Source of the DNA: Oscillospiraceae bacterium | GTDB lineage: Bacteria; Bacillota_A; Clostridia; Saccharofermentanales; Saccharofermentanaceae | Assembly: GCA_902791885.1 (NCBI GenBank) | Contig: CADAXO010000119.1 | Coordinates: 1-5,414 of the forward strand | DNA: 5,414 nucleotides | Direction: 5' to 3' | Shown: positions 1 through 5,414 of the stretch, one piece after another | Position numbering within the stretch: the first letter of the stretch is position 1 | How the letters are laid out: each line of letters begins with the position of its first letter | The notes under the pieces: generated by a model | The model's database searches: none | What the model was told of the DNA's origin: nothing | What the model saw: the letters and a program-made list of their open reading frames with translations, nothing else | Translations under genes and position numbers: made by a program

Positions 1-66
1 GACAGCAGTATGTACGACGCCAAGGATGAGTACTACAGGGTCAACGGACTCGGAAGGAGAAGCTGA
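1..66 (+). CDS. C-terminal end of a GGDEF-domain protein (5' truncated by window edge)
   Basis: Reading from base 1 gives 21 sense codons and then TGA at 64-66. The peptide begins DSSMYDAKDEYYR. This matches the last helix of GGDEF domains, which usually ends in a pattern like AD.AMY.AK. The complete GGDEF protein in this window ends the same way (SDASMYEVKKR, codons ending at 3740). I infer that a diguanylate cyclase-like gene enters from the left. Its catalytic motif lies outside the window, so activity cannot be judged. The stop is 7 bases before the tmcAL ATG, and the only SD-like sequence for tmcAL lies inside this gene's last codons. The two genes are therefore probably co-transcribed. 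The main uncertainty is the small amount of sequence. Confidence 0.72.
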   Translation, partial: DSSMYDAKDEYYRVNGLGRRS

Positions 67-73
67 GCGTTAC

Positions 74-1255
74 ATGAGAGTTATCGGAATAATCGCTGAA
101 TTTAATCCTTTTCACGGAGGGCACGAATATCTTATAAGCGAGGCTAAACGTCTCGTAGGAGATCCCCGTGCAGTAGTAATGACTGTAATGAGCGGACCTT
201 TTGTTCAAAGAGGAAGTCTCGCGGTATCCCCCAAGCATGTACGTGCCAAAGAAGCTTTACTTTCAGGTGTTGATGTGGCAATAGAACTTCCCTTCACTTT
301 CGCCTGCGCCCCTTCCGAGCGTTTCGCTTTCGGTGCCGTAGAGCTTTTGTACAGAACAGGGGTCGTAACGGATCTGGCTTTCGGCGTCGACTGCAAGGAT
401 CCTTCGATTCTTATGGAGCTTGCTGCTCTCGAACCTGACGAAGAAGTTCTTAAGAAGGCATTAAGCGAGGGCAAATCATTTCCTGCGGCAAGAGCAGAAG
501 CTATGATACAATCTTACAAAGGTGACGCGGCCCCCGAAGTTCTTTCCGACACTTTAAGGCAGCCGAACTCGATACTCGCGTTAGACTACATTAGGGCCGT
601 AAAGAAGATGAATACGGGCTTTAAGCTCCACATGATACCGCGAAAAGAAGGTTTCTCCGCGACATCAGTAAGAGAACTCATAGCTAAAGCGGACACTTCC
701 AGCGTCTCCTCCGTGGCTGATGCGCTTAACGGAAAACTGCCGGATAAAGCACTGTCTGTAATGCTCTCTGCCCTCTCATGCAGGGAATTCGCCGTTCCGG
801 ATGAGAAATCTTACATGACGGATGTATCACTTACGGTAAGAAGGACAGCAGATCTTGAAGATTATGCCTACATGTCTGACGGCCTTTCGGGCTTCATAAG
901 AAACAACATAGGCGGAGATCTCCAGACCAAGCACTTTACAATGCCGAGAATAAGAAGAGCACTTGCCTCCCTCATGACAGGCCAGAAGGCTTCATATGTC
1001 GAACAGGAGAAGCATGTGCAGTATATACGTGTACTGGGTTTCAGCAATGAAGGCAGATACTGCCTCAAGATAATGGGCAAATGCGCGAGGCTCCCGATAT
1101 TAAGCAACGCCTCCGACGCTTTGGAACTTTACTCGTCCAACCCGAGGCTTAAGGAGCAGTTCGAACTCGATCTTCTGGCGAATGACATATACGCCCGCTA
1201 TGCTTCCATGGAACAGGGATTCGAGTGGAAGCTGTCCCCCGTCAAAGTAAAATAA
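74..1255 (+). CDS. tmcAL: tRNA(Met) cytidine acetate ligase TmcAL (YlbM family)
   Basis: The protein is 393 residues, close to the roughly 400 usual for the family. Known family role: TmcAL uses ATP and acetate to make N4-acetylcytidine at the wobble base C34 of elongator tRNA(Met), in the cytoplasm. The N terminus GIIAEFNPFHGGH (residues 5-17) is the nucleotidyltransferase signature, with the HxGH-type motif at 14-17. Other family blocks are MSGPFVQRG (39-47), ELPFTFACAPSERFA (71-85), RQPNSILALDYI (162-173), the SATSVREL adenylate-binding segment (195-202) and TKHFTMPRIRRAL (285-297). The frame is open back to an ATG at 26, but the family begins directly at the strand preceding the HxGH motif, so ATG 74 is preferred. 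The nearest SD-like site, GGAG at 56-59, is 14 bases away, which is long. That suggests coupling to the upstream GGDEF gene, whose stop is 7 bases away. The gene ends 8 bases before a terminator stem. Confidence 0.95.
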   Translation: MRVIGIIAEFNPFHGGHEYLISEAKRLVGDPRAVVMTVMSGPFVQRGSLAVSPKHVRAKEALLSGVDVAIELPFTFACAPSERFAFGAVELLYRTGVVTDLAFGVDCKDPSILMELAALEPDEEVLKKALSEGKSFPAARAEAMIQSYKGDAAPEVLSDTLRQPNSILALDYIRAVKKMNTGFKLHMIPRKEGFSATSVRELIAKADTSSVSSVADALNGKLPDKALSVMLSALSCREFAVPDEKSYMTDVSLTVRRTADLEDYAYMSDGLSGFIRNNIGGDLQTKHFTMPRIRRALASLMTGQKASYVEQEKHVQYIRVLGFSNEGRYCLKIMGKCARLPILSNASDALELYSSNPRLKEQFELDLLANDIYARYASMEQGFEWKLSPVKVK

Positions 1256-1263
1256 GACAACAA

Positions 1264-1290
1264 AAGACTGCCTCTCATCAAGGCAGTCTT
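1264..1290. terminator. Bidirectional rho-independent terminator between tmcAL and rpsT
   Basis: AAGACTGCCT (1264-1273) and AGGCAGTCTT (1281-1290) form a perfect 10-bp stem with a 7-base loop. The hairpin sits between the convergent ends of tmcAL (stop at 1255) and rpsT (stop at 1317). Read on the minus strand, the stem is followed by the U-rich TTGTTGTC, so it is the better terminator for rpsT. On the plus strand the tail is ATTAAGTT, which is weaker. Confidence 0.85.
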
Positions 1291-1316
1291 ATTAAGTTGC
1301 GATTCAATAATCTAAA

Positions 1317-1574
1317 TTACTTAGCTGCGTTTACAGCCTTAGCAACTCTGGACTTAGCTCTTGCAGCAGCCTGCTTGCTCATGTGACCCTTAGCAGCAGC
1401 CTGATCAACAGCCTTCTGTGTCTTCTTGAGAAGAGCCTCGTCAGCTGTACCTGCAGCAACTGCAGCCTTGGACTGCTTTACTACAGTTCTGATAGCAGAC
1501 TTCTTGCCCTTGTTGGCTTCTGTCTTCTTCTTTGTAACTTCAACGCGCTTGATCGCTGACTTGATGTTAGGCAT
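1317..1574 (-). CDS. rpsT: Small ribosomal subunit protein S20 (bS20)
   Basis: The 85-residue protein is the usual length and type for bS20. It is a primary binder of 16S rRNA that helps assemble the 30S body. It begins MPNIKSAIKRV, has the basic KKKTEANKGKKSAIRT segment (residues 15-30), and ends in the alanine/lysine-rich helix with GHMSKQAAARAKSRVAKAVNAAK, all typical of the family. The ATG at 1574 has a strong SD, GGAGGG (1586-1581), six bases upstream. Its own promoter lies about 50 bases further up, and a hairpin terminator follows the stop. The gene is downstream of the methyltransferase on the same strand with 95 bases between them. No terminator is evident there, so some readthrough from that gene is possible. 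Codon use is restricted (mostly GCA/GCT for alanine and AAG for lysine), as expected for a highly expressed gene. Confidence 0.98.
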   Translation of the reverse strand: MPNIKSAIKRVEVTKKKTEANKGKKSAIRTVVKQSKAAVAAGTADEALLKKTQKAVDQAAAKGHMSKQAAARAKSRVAKAVNAAK

Positions 1575-1580
1575 ATTTTT

Positions 1581-1586
1581 CCCTCC
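1581..1586 (-). promoter_or_regulatory. Ribosome binding site of rpsT
   Basis: The minus-strand sequence GGAGGG sits six bases before the rpsT ATG at 1574, a near-ideal SD and spacing. It shows that this organism uses canonical SD initiation, which makes the SD-less starts elsewhere in the window notable. Confidence 0.9.
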
Positions 1587-1620
1587 GTATTTGGATTAAT
1601 TAACCTTAAATAACCGCAAC

Positions 1621-1649
1621 ATTGTATCATGATTGGTTTTATAGCGCAA
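1621..1649 (-). promoter_or_regulatory. Extended -10 promoter of rpsT
   Basis: On the minus strand, -35 TTGCGC (1649-1644) and -10 TACAAT (1626-1621) are separated by 17 bases. The -10 is preceded by TG at the extended position (TGATACAAT), which offsets the weak -35. The predicted transcription start is near 1614, giving a leader of about 40 bases that contains the GGAGGG site. No attenuator-like hairpin was seen in that leader. Confidence 0.65.
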
Positions 1650-1669
1650 TAGCCTATTTTTTCCTGTAA

Positions 1670-2401
1670 TTACTGCGTTTTTGGTGCAAACACCGACCTT
1701 GTCGCCTCGAAGATGGCAATACCTGCCGCAGTAGGCAGATTAAGGCTGTCGATGTTGGCTGTATGTTCTATCCTTACAGGCTGTCCCTTCTTCTGGAACT
1801 CTGAAGGAAGGCCCGTAGCCTCGTTTCCGAATATTAGCGAGAACGGCCCCTCTATCGCTGTAGTCTGCAGGAGTGTGCTTCCGTCAAGCATGAAAGGATA
1901 AAGCTTATTTCCCGGGAAACGCTTCTCGTAATCGGCAAAATCATCGAAAAGCTCCATCTTCACTCTCGCCCTTGCTCCCATGGAAGCTCTTATGGTTCGG
2001 GGATCGAAAGTGTCCACCGCAGGTGTAATTACAGCTATGTTCATGATGCCGAAGCCTGCGCAGGTCCTTATGATCGTTCCCATGTTGCCTGCATCCGACG
2101 GGTTAACAAGCACTACGTGATTACCGGAATCTATCTGCTCCCTCTTCTTTCTTATAACACCGATGACGAAGCAGTTGCCCTTCTTGGACAGGATATTGAA
2201 CGGTTTCTCGGAAGTCTCGACGGGGATGCCCCGCTTACCGCAGATATCGTTTATCTTAGCGATAGTATCATCTGAGTCGAACTTCGGATGAAGGATTACA
2301 CCCTCAAGAATATCGGGGCACACATTCAGATACTCCATAGTGACTGTGGCACCCAGAGAATATGTGATATCGCCTTCCTTTTTGTAACTTGCAACTTTCA
2401 T
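1670..2401 (-). CDS. SpoU/TrmH-family RNA 2'-O-methyltransferase
   Basis: The 243-residue protein has the two-part layout of TrmH/RlmB-like enzymes. An L30e-like substrate-binding region (about residues 1-90) is followed by a SPOUT (knotted) methyltransferase domain (about 94-240). These enzymes transfer a methyl group from S-adenosylmethionine to a ribose 2'-OH in rRNA or tRNA. All three SPOUT motifs are visible: motif 1 NPSDAGNMGTIIRT (100-113, with N106 and the catalytic-type R112), motif 2 LIFGNEATGLP (189-199) and motif 3 IDSLNLPTAAGIAIFE (217-232). The exact target RNA cannot be told from sequence, so no symbol is given. Reading upstream from the ATG at 2401, the frame meets a stop 13 codons away with no ATG, GTG or TTG between. 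The start is therefore well fixed, even though no SD precedes it. The gene is divergent from the GGDEF gene and is followed by rpsT. Confidence 0.93.
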   Translation of the reverse strand: MKVASYKKEGDITYSLGATVTMEYLNVCPDILEGVILHPKFDSDDTIAKINDICGKRGIPVETSEKPFNILSKKGNCFVIGVIRKKREQIDSGNHVVLVNPSDAGNMGTIIRTCAGFGIMNIAVITPAVDTFDPRTIRASMGARARVKMELFDDFADYEKRFPGNKLYPFMLDGSTLLQTTAIEGPFSLIFGNEATGLPSEFQKKGQPVRIEHTANIDSLNLPTAAGIAIFEATRSVFAPKTQ

Positions 2402-2408
2402 ACGATGA

Positions 2409-2438
2409 TTTCTAACACTTATCGAGGCCGTGAGTCAA
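2409..2438 (-). promoter_or_regulatory. Probable promoter of the SpoU/TrmH methyltransferase gene
   Basis: On the minus strand, TTGACT (2438-2433, five of six -35 consensus bases) and TAGAAA (2414-2409, four of six) are separated by 18 bases. The predicted start of transcription is near 2402, one base before the ATG at 2401. The mRNA would be leaderless or nearly so, which fits the absence of an SD. An alternative -10, TTAGAA at 17-base spacing, matches less well. Confidence 0.55.
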
Positions 2439-2478
2439 GAAACAATTAATACATTTTTAACGAACTTCTCAATATTTA

Positions 2479-2500
2479 TATACTGCTTTAGTTTTATAAT
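2479..2500 (+). promoter_or_regulatory. Probable -10 elements upstream of the REC/PAS/GGDEF gene
   Basis: A perfect TATAAT lies at 2495-2500, seven bases before the ATG at 2508. This would place the transcript start at about 2507, but no good -35 is seen at 16-18 bases. A second candidate, TATACT (2479-2484), has TTAACG (2457-2462, four of six) 16 bases upstream and would start transcription near 2491. The whole stretch 2440-2507 is rich in A and T, as divergent promoter regions often are. Confidence 0.5.
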
Positions 2501-2507
2501 TCGTCTT

Positions 2508-3743
2508 ATGAACAAGAATGAGATACTGCTTTATTCTAAACCCGATGCAGATGCGAGGGATTCTCTTATTGAGGTCCTCGGTAATTCGTATACTCTCATT
2601 AATGTTTTCTCATACGAAGATGCTGTGCAGATCCTGTCGAACGACTCTGATATCGAAGTGGTAATGATCGATTATCCTTCCGTGACTCCCGATGCACAGA
2701 AACTGATCGACTATGTCGGCAGACATAACCAGTCCGTCTATAATACTCCGATACTGATCCTTACTTCACAGGAGAAGAAATTTGAGGACTCGGAGTTTCT
2801 GGGAGGACCCGTAGCCGACGTAATGGTAAGACCGTTCGTTCCTGCCATCGTCAGTAACAGACTCAAGGTAATCAGGAAGCAGTTCGACTCCATGTCTTTC
2901 GACGGATTCGCGAAGATGCTTAAGGCTCTGCCCTCTAATATCTATCTCAAGGATAACAAAGGACGCTATGTCTTCTGTTCGCAGATATGGAACCATGTCG
3001 ACACAGGCGGCGATCCCGACTGGACGATAAGAGGCAAAACGGATCTTGATATCCGCAAGGACAAGCACAATGCGGAGCTCGCGATGAAATCAGATCAGAA
3101 GATGCTCGAGTCCGGTCAGGGCACCTCATACATAATCAAGGAAACAGGTCCCGACGGCAATACTCAGTATCTTCAGCTCATCAAGGAACCCCTGTGTCAC
3201 GAGGACGGTCACGTCATGGGTATCATCGCGCTCATCAACGACGTTACCGAGCAGGAGACTCTCCGTCAGGAACTCACAAGGATATCGATCACCGACACTC
3301 TTACGGGAGTATATAACAGGACCAAATTTGACAACTTCGTCATGAATGATCTTGCCGATATGAAGTTCCCCGTCACCGTCTTCTCAGCAGACTGCGACAA
3401 GCTTAAATACATCAACGATACTTTCGGTCATCTCACGGGAGACGAGTATATAAAGAAGTGCTGCTATGTATTCAGAGACTGTCTTCCCGAAGGTTCGCAG
3501 ATCTTCAGAATGGGTGGAGACGAATTCACGGCACTTGCTCCGGATATGCCCGCCTCTAAAGCATCCGAAGTCTTGAAGACTATCGAGACGAAGCTTTCCG
3601 AGAACGAGGTCAAGGGTGTCACTCTCCGCATGTCTGTAGGCTCTTATACGATGGGCAGCGACAAGGAAGATTTCAGCGTCTGCTTCAAGAAATCAGATGC
3701 TTCCATGTATGAGGTCAAAAAGCGTCACCACGAGGATTCTTGA
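2508..3743 (+). CDS. Diguanylate cyclase: degenerate receiver, PAS and GGDEF domains
   Basis: From ATG 2508 the protein is 411 residues. Residues 1-125 look like a response-regulator receiver: D55 sits in VVMIDY, followed by LILTSQ (83-88) and VRPFVP (107-112). The usual N-terminal acidic pair is absent (LLYSKPD at 7-13) and the conserved lysine of KPF is arginine. Residues about 132-247 look like a PAS sensor domain (LPSNIYLKDNKGRYVF, then IIALINDVTEQE). Residues about 255-405 are GGDEF, which in this family makes cyclic di-GMP from two GTP. SITDTLTGVYNR (260-271), DCDKLKYINDTFGH (295-308) and RMGGDEF (334-340) are intact, so activity is likely. No RxxD inhibitory site precedes GGDEF (PEGS occupies its place). 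An in-frame GTG at 2430 would add 26 hydrophobic, AT-rich residues. It is disfavoured because its GAGG is only two bases away and promoter-like boxes fall inside it. No transmembrane segment is needed from 2508, so the protein is probably cytoplasmic. Confidence 0.92.
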   Translation: MNKNEILLYSKPDADARDSLIEVLGNSYTLINVFSYEDAVQILSNDSDIEVVMIDYPSVTPDAQKLIDYVGRHNQSVYNTPILILTSQEKKFEDSEFLGGPVADVMVRPFVPAIVSNRLKVIRKQFDSMSFDGFAKMLKALPSNIYLKDNKGRYVFCSQIWNHVDTGGDPDWTIRGKTDLDIRKDKHNAELAMKSDQKMLESGQGTSYIIKETGPDGNTQYLQLIKEPLCHEDGHVMGIIALINDVTEQETLRQELTRISITDTLTGVYNRTKFDNFVMNDLADMKFPVTVFSADCDKLKYINDTFGHLTGDEYIKKCCYVFRDCLPEGSQIFRMGGDEFTALAPDMPASKASEVLKTIETKLSENEVKGVTLRMSVGSYTMGSDKEDFSVCFKKSDASMYEVKKRHHEDS

Positions 3744-3791
3744 CACTTTCATTTCAATATAAACTCCGCAACTTGTTTTGACCTGATCCTG

Positions 3792-3800
3792 TGTTATGAT
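3792..3800 (+). promoter_or_regulatory. Extended -10 promoter of the DUF4870 gene
   Basis: TGTTATGAT (3792-3800) is an extended -10 with five of six hexamer matches (TATGAT). Upstream TTGTTT (3774-3779) is a weak -35 at 15 bases. The better TTGACC (3778-3783) would be only 11 bases away from it. The predicted transcript start is near 3807, leaving a leader of about 27 bases that carries the SD. No terminator is visible between the GGDEF stop at 3743 and this site, so readthrough is also possible. Confidence 0.5.
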
Positions 3801-3817
3801 TAGGTTATATTTTACTC

Positions 3818-3823
3818 GGAGGT
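3818..3823 (+). promoter_or_regulatory. Ribosome binding site of the DUF4870 gene
   Basis: GGAGGT lies 10 bases before the ATG at 3834. The spacing is slightly long, but the match to the anti-SD is full, and it fixes the start of this small gene. Confidence 0.82.
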
Positions 3824-3833
3824 AAACATAACA

Positions 3834-4175
3834 ATGGAGAATGAGAACATTAATAATCAGGGACCTGTTATTGATAACAACCCTTCAGCTCCTTCCGGTA
3901 ACGGCAAGCTTTTCGCTATTTTGAGCTACTTCTGTCCTCTTTGGCTTCTCGGCCTTCTTATCGAGCCTGAGAAGAACGATCCTTTTGTTAAGAATCACGT
4001 TAACAACGGTATTGTTCTTTCCATCTGCGGATTCGTCTGCGGAATCATTCCGGTAATCGGTTGGATCGCTTCTATAGCTGTATTGGTATTCGCTATCCTC
4101 GGCATCGTAGCCGCTGCACAGGATCAGCAGTACACAATCCCGCTCATCGGCGACAAGTTCGTTATCATCAAGTAA
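3834..4175 (+). CDS. DUF4870-family small membrane protein
   Basis: The protein has 113 residues. Residues 1-24 are polar and rich in Asn, Pro and Ser, and probably disordered in the cytoplasm. KLFAILSYFCPLWLLGLLI (25-43) is a likely first membrane segment. It is followed by the loop PEKNDPFVKNHVNNG (45-59), which I recognise as the hallmark of the DUF4870 (Tic20-like fold) family. Hydrophobic stretches at about 60-77 and 78-95 make a hairpin of two more membrane segments, and the tail TIPLIGDKFVIIK is polar. The length is normal for the family, whose function is not established. The gene has its own SD and promoter and ends 23 bases before a strong terminator. It is therefore probably expressed mainly as a single-gene unit, with possible readthrough from the GGDEF gene. 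The family call rests on recognition, and the function is unknown. Confidence 0.88.
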   Translation: MENENINNQGPVIDNNPSAPSGNGKLFAILSYFCPLWLLGLLIEPEKNDPFVKNHVNNGIVLSICGFVCGIIPVIGWIASIAVLVFAILGIVAAAQDQQYTIPLIGDKFVIIK

Positions 4176-4198
4176 GAGCAGATTACAGTTTTACTTAT

Positions 4199-4228
4199 AA
4201 GCGGGCAGGTTACCTGTCCGCTTTTTTT
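4199..4228 (+). terminator. Rho-independent terminator after the DUF4870 gene
   Basis: GCGGGCAGG (4201-4209) pairs with CCTGTCCGC (4213-4221) in a 9-bp GC-rich stem with one G-U pair and a 3-base loop. Seven T residues follow (4222-4228), and two A residues in front can extend the stem. This is a textbook intrinsic terminator, 23 bases after the stop at 4175. Confidence 0.93.
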
Positions 4229-4231
4229 ATG

Positions 4232-4237
4232 TATAAT
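4232..4237 (+). promoter_or_regulatory. -10 element of the PlsC-like acyltransferase gene
   Basis: A perfect TATAAT lies only eight bases before the ATG at 4246 and just after the terminator T-tract. A TG touches it directly (TGTATAAT), so it is not a strict extended -10. The -35 position falls inside the terminator hairpin (TTACCT at 4210-4215, weak, 16-base spacing). The predicted transcript start is near 4244, so the mRNA would be practically leaderless. Confidence 0.6.
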
Positions 4238-4245
4238 TCTAAGCT

Positions 4246-5414
4246 ATGAAGATCAAGACCAAGACATTAAGCTACGACGAAGCCGTAAAGCTTCCGTCAT
4301 GGGAGCACATTAAGCCCAAGAAGCCTTCGAAGCTTCTGGCTTCAGTCTGCCGCATCGCCACAGGCGGCGAACTTAAGCAGACTCATTTCACGGCATTAAA
4401 GAAAGACATGGAAAAGGCAGGCGACGGACCGTGGCTGATCTTAATGAATCACAGCAGCTTCACCGATCTTGCCATCGCTTTCGAGGTACTTAAAGGAAGG
4501 CCATTCAGCATAGTCTGCACTTCAGATGCACTTGTCGGAAAAGAAAAGCTCATGAGAAACCTGGGTGTCATCCCGACGCGTAAATTCGTTTCAGATATCA
4601 CTTTGATCTCAGACATAGACCACGCTCTTAACGTTAACAAGGCAAGTGTTCTTATGTACCCCGAGGCAGGCTATTCTCTCGACGGAACAGCAACGAGGCT
4701 TCCGCGAAGGATCGGCGTTCTCATAAGAAGGCTTAAGGTTCCTGTGGTAATGATCACAGCGCACGGAGCTTTCGCGAGAGATCCGCTTTATAACAATCTT
4801 CAGAAGCGTGATGTTAATGTGTCATGCGAGATAAAGTGCCTTTTCTCTGCCGAAGAAGCGGCGACAATGAAAGTCAGAGACATCGACCGGATCCTCGACG
4901 AGGCATTCTCCCTCGATTACTTCAAGTGGCAGCAGGACAACAGCATTGAGATCGACGAGCCATTCCGAGCCGACGGTCTCCACAGGATCCTTTATAAGTG
5001 TCCCCATTGCATGGAGGAAGGAAAGACCGAGGGCAAGGGTATAAGCTTAACCTGCAGTTCATGCGGGACTTCTTACGAACTTGATACTTTGGGAAGACTT
5101 AAGTGTCATAATAACGATACGAAGTTCACTCACATACCCGACTGGTTTAACTGGGAAAGGAAGATGGTAAAAGAAGAGCTTACAAACGGCACTTATTCAT
5201 TTGACGCCGACTGCGATATCGCGATCCTTAAAGACACTAAAGCTCTTTATATGGTAGGAACCGGTAAGCTTCACCAGGATAACAAAGGATTCATCCTGAA
5301 CGGATGTGAAGGCAAACTTCACTACGAACAGGGACCCTCCTTCTCCTACTCTCTTAATTCGGATTACTTCTGGTACGAGATCGGGGATGTTATATCCATA
5401 GGCACCAACGACTG
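4246..5414 (+). CDS. PlsC-type lysophospholipid acyltransferase with C-terminal zinc ribbon (3' truncated by window edge)
   Basis: The frame is open from ATG 4246 to the end of the window, giving 389 complete codons with no stop reached. In-frame TAA codons at 4240-4242 and 4234-4236 exclude a longer N terminus. NHSSFTD (68-74) carries the HX4D catalytic motif (H69, D74) of glycerolipid acyltransferases, and YPEAG (138-142) is the FPEG-like substrate-binding motif. The expected role is acyl transfer to a lysophospholipid such as lysophosphatidate, at the membrane face. After the catalytic domain (about 1-225), CPHC (252-255) and CSSC (270-273) form a probable four-cysteine zinc ribbon. Next comes HIPDWFNWERKMVKEEL (296-312) and a strand-rich region of unknown function (about 315 onward). 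This tail is much longer than a minimal PlsC of roughly 200-250 residues. I recall similar multi-part proteins in Clostridia but cannot confirm it here. No SD precedes the start. The true substrate is not certain. Confidence 0.9.
   Translation, partial: MKIKTKTLSYDEAVKLPSWEHIKPKKPSKLLASVCRIATGGELKQTHFTALKKDMEKAGDGPWLILMNHSSFTDLAIAFEVLKGRPFSIVCTSDALVGKEKLMRNLGVIPTRKFVSDITLISDIDHALNVNKASVLMYPEAGYSLDGTATRLPRRIGVLIRRLKVPVVMITAHGAFARDPLYNNLQKRDVNVSCEIKCLFSAEEAATMKVRDIDRILDEAFSLDYFKWQQDNSIEIDEPFRADGLHRILYKCPHCMEEGKTEGKGISLTCSSCGTSYELDTLGRLKCHNNDTKFTHIPDWFNWERKMVKEELTNGTYSFDADCDIAILKDTKALYMVGTGKLHQDNKGFILNGCEGKLHYEQGPSFSYSLNSDYFWYEIGDVISIGTND

Noticed and set aside
26..73. ATG at 26 as the start of tmcAL, adding 16 residues
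   Set aside because: The extension is polar and unlike the family, which begins at the strand before the HxGH motif. It overlaps the tail of the GGDEF gene and has no SD at proper spacing.
205..474. Minus-strand open frame of 89 codons inside tmcAL
   Set aside because: It is rich in Ser, Ala and Arg, as antisense frames of coding DNA often are, and lies wholly opposite conserved TmcAL blocks.
1641..1660. Weak plus-strand hairpin (ATAG...CTAT) followed by six T residues
   Set aside because: The stem has only about four continuous pairs, no plus-strand gene ends there, and the bases are better explained by the rpsT promoter on the other strand.
3744..3833. Search for a terminator or small RNA between the GGDEF and DUF4870 genes
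   Set aside because: No stable inverted repeat with a T-tract was found. Only the extended -10 and the SD of the next gene can be supported.
4061..4249. Open frame on the plus strand overlapping the DUF4870 gene end and the terminator
   Set aside because: It is out of frame with the well-supported DUF4870 protein, has no SD, and runs through the terminator hairpin. It is a shadow frame.
4449..5007. Minus-strand open frames opposite the acyltransferase gene (4449-4640 and 4822-5007)
   Set aside because: They lie antisense to a continuous coding frame with clear catalytic and cysteine motifs, and their translations match no recognisable family.

Overview
The window looks like chromosomal core sequence from a Clostridia-type member of the Bacillota. 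The support is a TmcAL/YlbM tRNA-modification gene, a short lysine/alanine-rich S20, strong GGAGG Shine-Dalgarno (SD) sites on some genes, a DUF4870 membrane protein and diguanylate cyclases. Base composition looks close to even. No rRNA, tRNA, CRISPR array, insertion sequence or phage gene is visible. The genus cannot be named from this sequence alone.

Layout, left to right. (1) Positions 1-66 are the last 21 codons of a GGDEF-type gene. Seven bases later comes tmcAL (+), whose start is best placed at 74. (2) A perfect 10-bp inverted repeat at 1264-1290 ends tmcAL and, from the other side, rpsT. (3) On the minus strand a SpoU/TrmH-type RNA 2'-O-methyltransferase (2401 to 1670) is followed by rpsT (S20, 1574 to 1317), which has its own promoter. 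(4) Divergent from the methyltransferase lies a REC-like/PAS/GGDEF protein (+, best start 2508). (5) A small DUF4870 membrane protein (+) follows, ending in a strong terminator. (6) Directly behind the terminator hairpin starts a PlsC-type acyltransferase with a C-terminal zinc ribbon. It runs off the right edge.

The genes cover translation and RNA modification (tmcAL, rpsT, methyltransferase), cyclic-di-GMP signalling (two GGDEF genes, one only a tail) and the membrane (DUF4870, acyltransferase). I see no single pathway joining them and no clear novel multi-gene system.

The most notable pattern is in gene starts. Three genes (methyltransferase, GGDEF, acyltransferase) have no SD site and carry a -10-like hexamer ending only 7-8 bases before the ATG. 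This suggests leaderless or nearly leaderless mRNAs. rpsT and the DUF4870 gene instead have good SD sites and promoters further upstream.
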